Of a stretch of DNA of 64,000 nucleotides, positions 60,468 to 64,000 are shown piece after piece. Below the pieces are notes generated by a model. That model saw only the letters and a list, made by a program, of their open reading frames with translations, ran no database searches and was not told where the DNA came from. Position 1 is the stretch's first letter. Each line of letters starts with the position of its first letter. A program made the translations under genes and the position numbers. The DNA is from Ekhidna sp051379705. Lineage in GTDB: Bacteria > Bacteroidota > Bacteroidia > Cytophagales > Cyclobacteriaceae. The DNA is taken from positions 1,674,001 through 1,738,000 of the forward strand of contig NZ_CP179868.1 in assembly GCF_051379705.1 (NCBI RefSeq), given 5' to 3'.

Positions 60468-61187
60468 ATGACGCAAACGATTGAAACTGCTGTAATTCTT
60501 GCTGCCGGTAGAGGCACCCGTCTACAACCGTATACTTTCGACATACCCAAGGGATTTATGCCTGTCGGTGATGAGCGATTAATTGAGCGATCAGTTCGTG
60601 TATTAAAAGAAAATGGCATTAAGCAAATAATTATTGGCACCGGCCATTTGCACGAACATTACGAAAAATTTGCGGAGGAAAATGGTCTCACCACTTTTTT
60701 AAGCCCAGATTTCGCAACTACTGGCAGTTTCCACACGCTTATATATGGTTCTGAATTAATCAAAGGTGATTTCCTATTGTTGGAATCTGACCTGCTTTAT
60801 CATTCAGACGCCATCAAAGGTTTGCTAAATGCTAAGTCCAAAGATGTAATCCTTTGTAGTGGCTTTACTCAGTCAAATGATGAAGTCTATGTAGAAATTG
60901 ACAATGGTAATCTCAAAAATCTTTCGAAAAAGAAAGACATCCTTGGTTCAGTCGATGCTGAGCTAGTTGGGATATGGAAAATATCTCTTGGCTTGTTGGA
61001 GAAGCTTAAATCACATCATAATGAAGCTGATGACGCATTAAAGAAAGATTATGAAGTTGCCATCGCACAGATATCCCAAAAACATACGGTGTCAGCATTA
61101 AAGCTCAATGATCTTGCTTGGTGCGAGATTGATAATCAAGAACACCTAGAAAGAGCTAAGAAAGACATACTGCCACGTCTCGATTAA
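60468..61187 (+). CDS. Nucleotidyltransferase, candidate phosphonate cytidylyltransferase (PntC/LicC-like)
   Basis: 239 residues. AVILAAGRGTRLQPYTFDIPKGFMPVGDERLIERSVRVLKENGI is the NTP-transferase core (G-x-G-T-R...PK), then GHLHEHYEKFA and LLLESDLLYHSDAIKGL, like LicC/PntC-type enzymes that couple CMP to phosphocholine or AEP. Adjacent and divergent to pepM (74 bp), it would form CMP-AEP for LicD or a CDP-alcohol transferase. Its stop overlaps the dioxygenase gene by 4 bp. Confidence 0.75.
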   Translation: MTQTIETAVILAAGRGTRLQPYTFDIPKGFMPVGDERLIERSVRVLKENGIKQIIIGTGHLHEHYEKFAEENGLTTFLSPDFATTGSFHTLIYGSELIKGDFLLLESDLLYHSDAIKGLLNAKSKDVILCSGFTQSNDEVYVEIDNGNLKNLSKKKDILGSVDAELVGIWKISLGLLEKLKSHHNEADDALKKDYEVAIAQISQKHTVSALKLNDLAWCEIDNQEHLERAKKDILPRLD

Positions 61188-61978
61188 CTTGGCGCGTGTG
61201 GGTTGCCAACCATGTATCGAGGATCATTGATGTTTTTTCTTTTATCCTCGTAGTATTTTTCTCGCATATCTCCCATTGCCTTGGGATTATACACACCATA
61301 AAGAATCCTTCTTCCAGTATTGGAATTATTTATTGCGGACCTATGTGGCAATCGTTCAGTGAATAAGACTACATCGCCAGGACCAGTTTCCAATTGTAGC
61401 CACTCTAGCTGGTTTTCTACTGACTGGGCCATTTTGGAAAAATTGGGATGATCAGGATCCGGGCTTTCCATCGGGAGGATAGATAAGTCATTCAGTGCCC
61501 AATTAGGCACCACTTCTAGGCATCCATTTTCTTTGGTTGCCGGATCTATTCCAATCAGAATTGAAATATACGGAACGACATCTGCGTCAAAGGCTCTAAG
61601 TGAACCGCTTTCATAAGCGACACCATCCTGGTGTGCTGAATGAGCTCCTCCTCCAGGTGCTTTGAAATTGATTCGATCCTTATAAAGAATTGCTTCCTCT
61701 CCCATCAACTCACTAATTAGCGGAAGGATTGTATCATTGACTAAGAGATTCCCGAGTTCTTGATGATAAGGCACAAAATTCTCTATCCTTGATAGCTGTT
61801 CCGGGTTATGCATTTCGTAAAAGTTGAGTTGCTTGGACATATCCAAAGGCCACTTAGAAATATCCTTAACCCAATTTGAGATTTTTGAAATCTCTTTCGT
61901 AAAAACTCCCTTAAAGACTAAATAGGAGTTTTTAAACCAAAATTCTTTTTGGCTTTCAGTAAGTGTGATTTTTTCCAT
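61184..61978 (-). CDS. PhyH-family Fe(II)/2-oxoglutarate dioxygenase
   Basis: 264 residues. Iron site: APGGGAHSAHQDGVAYESG (HxD, about 114-132) and the distal His in TERLPHRSAINN (about 212), with 2-oxoglutarate Arg in RRILYGVYNPKAMG. PhnY, which hydroxylates AEP at C1, belongs to this family. Placed between the AEP genes and LicD, the enzyme may hydroxylate AEP or a lipid/glycan bearing it. Substrate is inference. Confidence 0.85.
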   Translation of the reverse strand: MEKITLTESQKEFWFKNSYLVFKGVFTKEISKISNWVKDISKWPLDMSKQLNFYEMHNPEQLSRIENFVPYHQELGNLLVNDTILPLISELMGEEAILYKDRINFKAPGGGAHSAHQDGVAYESGSLRAFDADVVPYISILIGIDPATKENGCLEVVPNWALNDLSILPMESPDPDHPNFSKMAQSVENQLEWLQLETGPGDVVLFTERLPHRSAINNSNTGRRILYGVYNPKAMGDMREKYYEDKRKNINDPRYMVGNPHAPS

Positions 61979-62052
61979 AATTATGGTAGTTGCTCAATTA
62001 AAGGACGAAATTGATATAGCAAAGTTCATGCTATTCGAGTTTTTTATTCCGT

Positions 62053-62652
62053 TTATTTTGGTGGGTGCCAAAGGCCTGTCTGACTATCTCGGCTACCTCC
62101 TGTCCCCAAATAGCCATACATCAACTCTAAGTAGCCTTTAGTATCATTAGGAACGGTCACATCTTCACCAAGAAATTTATCTTCTTTCAACGGCCAAATC
62201 AATTGTTTTGGAATATGTTGTCTCTCATTGGGATAAGTCGCTTCTACATAGCTGCGTACGGTTTCATCATGCTCTTGATAAAAAAAAACATCGAAATCAT
62301 ATCCCTTGTAAGAAAAGAAGACTTTAGGACCTTCATGATTGGCAGAAGTATCATAAAATTTCAACCCTTTAGGCATCTGATCTTTTAACTTTATTATAGC
62401 CTGGTAGGAGGTTTCCATCATTGCAACATCAACATCTATGTCATGTGGGATAATTCCTCCTGTTCGATGATATCCCAGCAAAGTCCCAAAATCTAGCCAA
62501 AATGGTTCTCCTGATTTTTTTAGCACAGATATCGACAGCCTATACATGTCTTCTAATATCTGAAGCTTTCGCTTTCTATATTGACCCGGCAATGCGAATA
62601 AAATTACATTTGCAATCCGTTGTAAGTACTGATAAATACGCAAGGGGTTCAT
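62053..62652 (-). CDS. LicD-family phosphotransferase
   Basis: 199 residues with EPFWLDFGTLLGYHRTGGIIPHDIDVDVAMM, the LicD nucleotidyltransferase-fold signature (G...R....D.D.D). LicD enzymes transfer phosphocholine, and in some cases other phospho- or phosphono-alcohols, from CDP/CMP donors to surface glycans. Here AEP is the likely group. Only 27 bp separate its start from that of the divergent Stealth gene. Confidence 0.85.
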   Translation of the reverse strand: MNPLRIYQYLQRIANVILFALPGQYRKRKLQILEDMYRLSISVLKKSGEPFWLDFGTLLGYHRTGGIIPHDIDVDVAMMETSYQAIIKLKDQMPKGLKFYDTSANHEGPKVFFSYKGYDFDVFFYQEHDETVRSYVEATYPNERQHIPKQLIWPLKEDKFLGEDVTVPNDTKGYLELMYGYLGTGGSRDSQTGLWHPPK

Positions 62653-62679
62653 TGTGTCTTTAAAATTTAAATCGAAGTA

Positions 62680-63582
62680 ATGTCGAACAAGATAGAAGTT
62701 GATCTAGTCTATACGTGGGTAAATGGTGAAGATCCTGACTATATTAAGATTTGTCAAAGTTATGCAGATAATCCAAAAGACATCAATCCTGAGCGCTATC
62801 GTGATACTTATCAGCTACTAAAATACAGCTTACGCTCTGCAAAAAAATACCTTGACTGGTATAGAAACATCTACATCGTTACTGCCCGACCTCAAGTTCC
62901 GAGTTGGCTGGATACTAATCATCCCCGAATTAAGCTTGTCCATCACGATGAAATCATAGACAAAGAATATTTACCAACTTTTAATCCTAATTGTATTGAA
63001 AGTTTTCTGCATAAAATCCCAGGCTTAGCTGAGCACTTTTTATATATCAATGACGATTTCTTATTCGGAGCTAAAACATCCCAAGATATTTTCTTCAATA
63101 ATGGGATTCACACTGTTTTTAACTCACTGGCTGGTGAAAATTTTGGTTGGAGAATTTATGATGGAAAGAATGATCTGATTGGACTGGGGATTATAGAACA
63201 TACTCCCCTCTTCATAAAAAAGGAATTCTGGAACGCGATGACAGAGCTGTACCCGGAAAAACAGCATGAATCACGCGCTAACAAGTTTAGGAAATCAAGC
63301 GACTTAATGACTTACAAATTTTACAGATACTACATGATGAAGTATCAAAAAAAGCTTAGTTATCCAATTCCTCTGTGGAAACTTCTGAAAGTGAATTTCT
63401 TTCATAAAATAATGAATAAGCTAGATTATCAGAAAAAAGCTCTAGCAAAGATTGAAAATGAAAAGCCAAATTTCTATTGCTTAAATGATGATCAACGAGA
63501 CAATCCTAATCCTGATGTAATCAAACTAGTACAGGAGTTTCTTAGCCGTAACTATCCTGATAAGTCCAGTTTTGAGTTGTAA
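62680..63582 (+). CDS. Stealth-family sugar phosphotransferase
   Basis: 300 residues with the Stealth regions in order: CR1 VDLVYTWVNGEDPDY, CR2 YRDTYQLLKYSLRSAKKYLDWYRNIYIVTARPQVPSWL, CR3 near LGIIEHTPLFIKKEFW, and CR4 NFYCLNDDQ. These proteins transfer hexose-1-phosphate to make phosphodiester-linked capsule polymers. It fits a glycan locus with LicD and the AEP genes. Confidence 0.9.
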   Translation: MSNKIEVDLVYTWVNGEDPDYIKICQSYADNPKDINPERYRDTYQLLKYSLRSAKKYLDWYRNIYIVTARPQVPSWLDTNHPRIKLVHHDEIIDKEYLPTFNPNCIESFLHKIPGLAEHFLYINDDFLFGAKTSQDIFFNNGIHTVFNSLAGENFGWRIYDGKNDLIGLGIIEHTPLFIKKEFWNAMTELYPEKQHESRANKFRKSSDLMTYKFYRYYMMKYQKKLSYPIPLWKLLKVNFFHKIMNKLDYQKKALAKIENEKPNFYCLNDDQRDNPNPDVIKLVQEFLSRNYPDKSSFEL

Positions 63583-63654
63583 TTTTGCAGACGTTTTAAA
63601 ATTCTCCATTGAATCTCCTGAAAATCAATTGAATAAGGAGGAAAACAATCTACA

Positions 63655-64000
63655 ATGCGCGTCATAAGACTCCTTTTAGGATCATCAAGAAAACTATTTT
63701 TAGCGGCTGCTTTCACAAGTGTATTGACCGGACTATTCTCAACACTGGTTATCAAAACCGTACACGAGTCTATCCAGGGTGATGAGTTTAGCTTAAACCT
63801 CTTCCTTCAGAAATTTCTTTTCTTCTGGACCATGTATGGATTGCTGTCGGTGATCTCCTCCTATTCTGTTTCTAAGATGACGCAAAAGATCATCCATCAA
63901 CTTAGAATCAAGCTTTCCAATAGTTTTTTGAAAGCAAGCTTCGAAACAATGGAGCATAACCAAAAGAAAATGCTTCCAATCCTTACTGAGGACGTCAAGA
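63655..64000 (+). CDS. ABC exporter with fused membrane domain, N-terminal part
   Basis: Open from ATG 63655 to the window end (115 codons). Two hydrophobic helices are visible (KLFLAAAFTSVLTGLFSTLVIKTV and LFFWTMYGLLSVISSYSV), followed by HQLRIKLSNSFLKASFETMEHN, as in cyclic-peptide/siderophore exporters such as SyrD/PvdE. An unusually good Shine-Dalgarno sequence, AAGGAGG (63635-63641), precedes the ATG. The ATPase part lies beyond the window. Confidence 0.75.
   Translation, partial: MRVIRLLLGSSRKLFLAAAFTSVLTGLFSTLVIKTVHESIQGDEFSLNLFLQKFLFFWTMYGLLSVISSYSVSKMTQKIIHQLRIKLSNSFLKASFETMEHNQKKMLPILTEDVK

Noticed and set aside
43680..62652. Sulfonolipid (capnine) cluster
   Set aside because: No cysteate synthase or sulfonate-forming enzyme is nearby; inositol and phosphonate genes fit phospho/phosphono-ceramides better. 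Not fully excluded.

Overview
The window looks like a chromosomal segment of a free-living, probably marine Bacteroidota of the Cytophagales type. The evidence is type IX secretion (T9SS) C-terminal sorting domains, a hybrid two-component system, TonB-dependent receptor and PorT-like barrel genes, a DUF1800/DUF1501 pair, a BlaI/M56-TonB pair, and Bacteroidota promoters (TTTG, about 19-21 bp, TAnnTTTG) at several starts. Genes are dense, many stop/start codons overlap as ATGA, and no insertion sequence, prophage, CRISPR array, tRNA or rRNA was seen. Names rest on reading motifs and remembered family sequences; no database search was run.

Layout. 1-8 kb: end of an AraC regulator, histidine degradation (hutI-hutG), rarA, two EamA transporters, threonine aldolase. 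8-17 kb: a hybrid two-component regulator beside a repeat-rich T9SS surface protein, with a 21-bp-spaced direct repeat in front of the latter, then an HTTM (gamma-carboxylase-like) membrane protein. 17.5-27.9 kb: sucD; a BlaI/M56 pair under three copies of one operator; a MaoC hydratase; a methionine operon (metY-metX-hom) whose leader holds a SAM-I riboswitch followed by a 39-codon ORF ending in a cysteine run; lpdA; fabG. 28-39.5 kb: DUF1800/DUF1501 export pair, a barrel, a surface lipoprotein, a VWA membrane protein, and a TonB-receptor/TPR/winged-helix/membrane-protein block carrying two copies of one operator. 39.5-43.5 kb: clpC, WbqC-family gene, Sua5/TsaC.

The most interesting part is 43.7-63.6 kb, a lipid and surface-glycan region. 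It holds myo-inositol-1-phosphate synthase and a probable inositol-1-phosphate cytidylyltransferase; a seven-gene operon of serine palmitoyltransferase, a CerR-like extended SDR, a GNAT-type acyltransferase, an enoyl-reductase-type SDR, a FabZ-like dehydratase, a ketosynthase and an acyl carrier protein; and an opposing operon with a DUF3108 protein, a PLD-family transferase, a desaturase strikingly like eukaryotic dihydroceramide delta-4 desaturase (DEGS), and a CDP-alcohol phosphotransferase. A PimA-like glycosyltransferase follows, then a 2-aminoethylphosphonate (AEP) pathway (PEP mutase fused to a cytidylyltransferase, phosphonopyruvate decarboxylase, AEP transaminase), a separate cytidylyltransferase, a PhyH dioxygenase, LicD, Stealth and the start of an ABC exporter. 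Together these suggest an unsaturated ceramide made on a dedicated ACP and capped with inositol phosphate and/or AEP, plus phospho- or phosphono-decorated surface glycans. The end product is inference.
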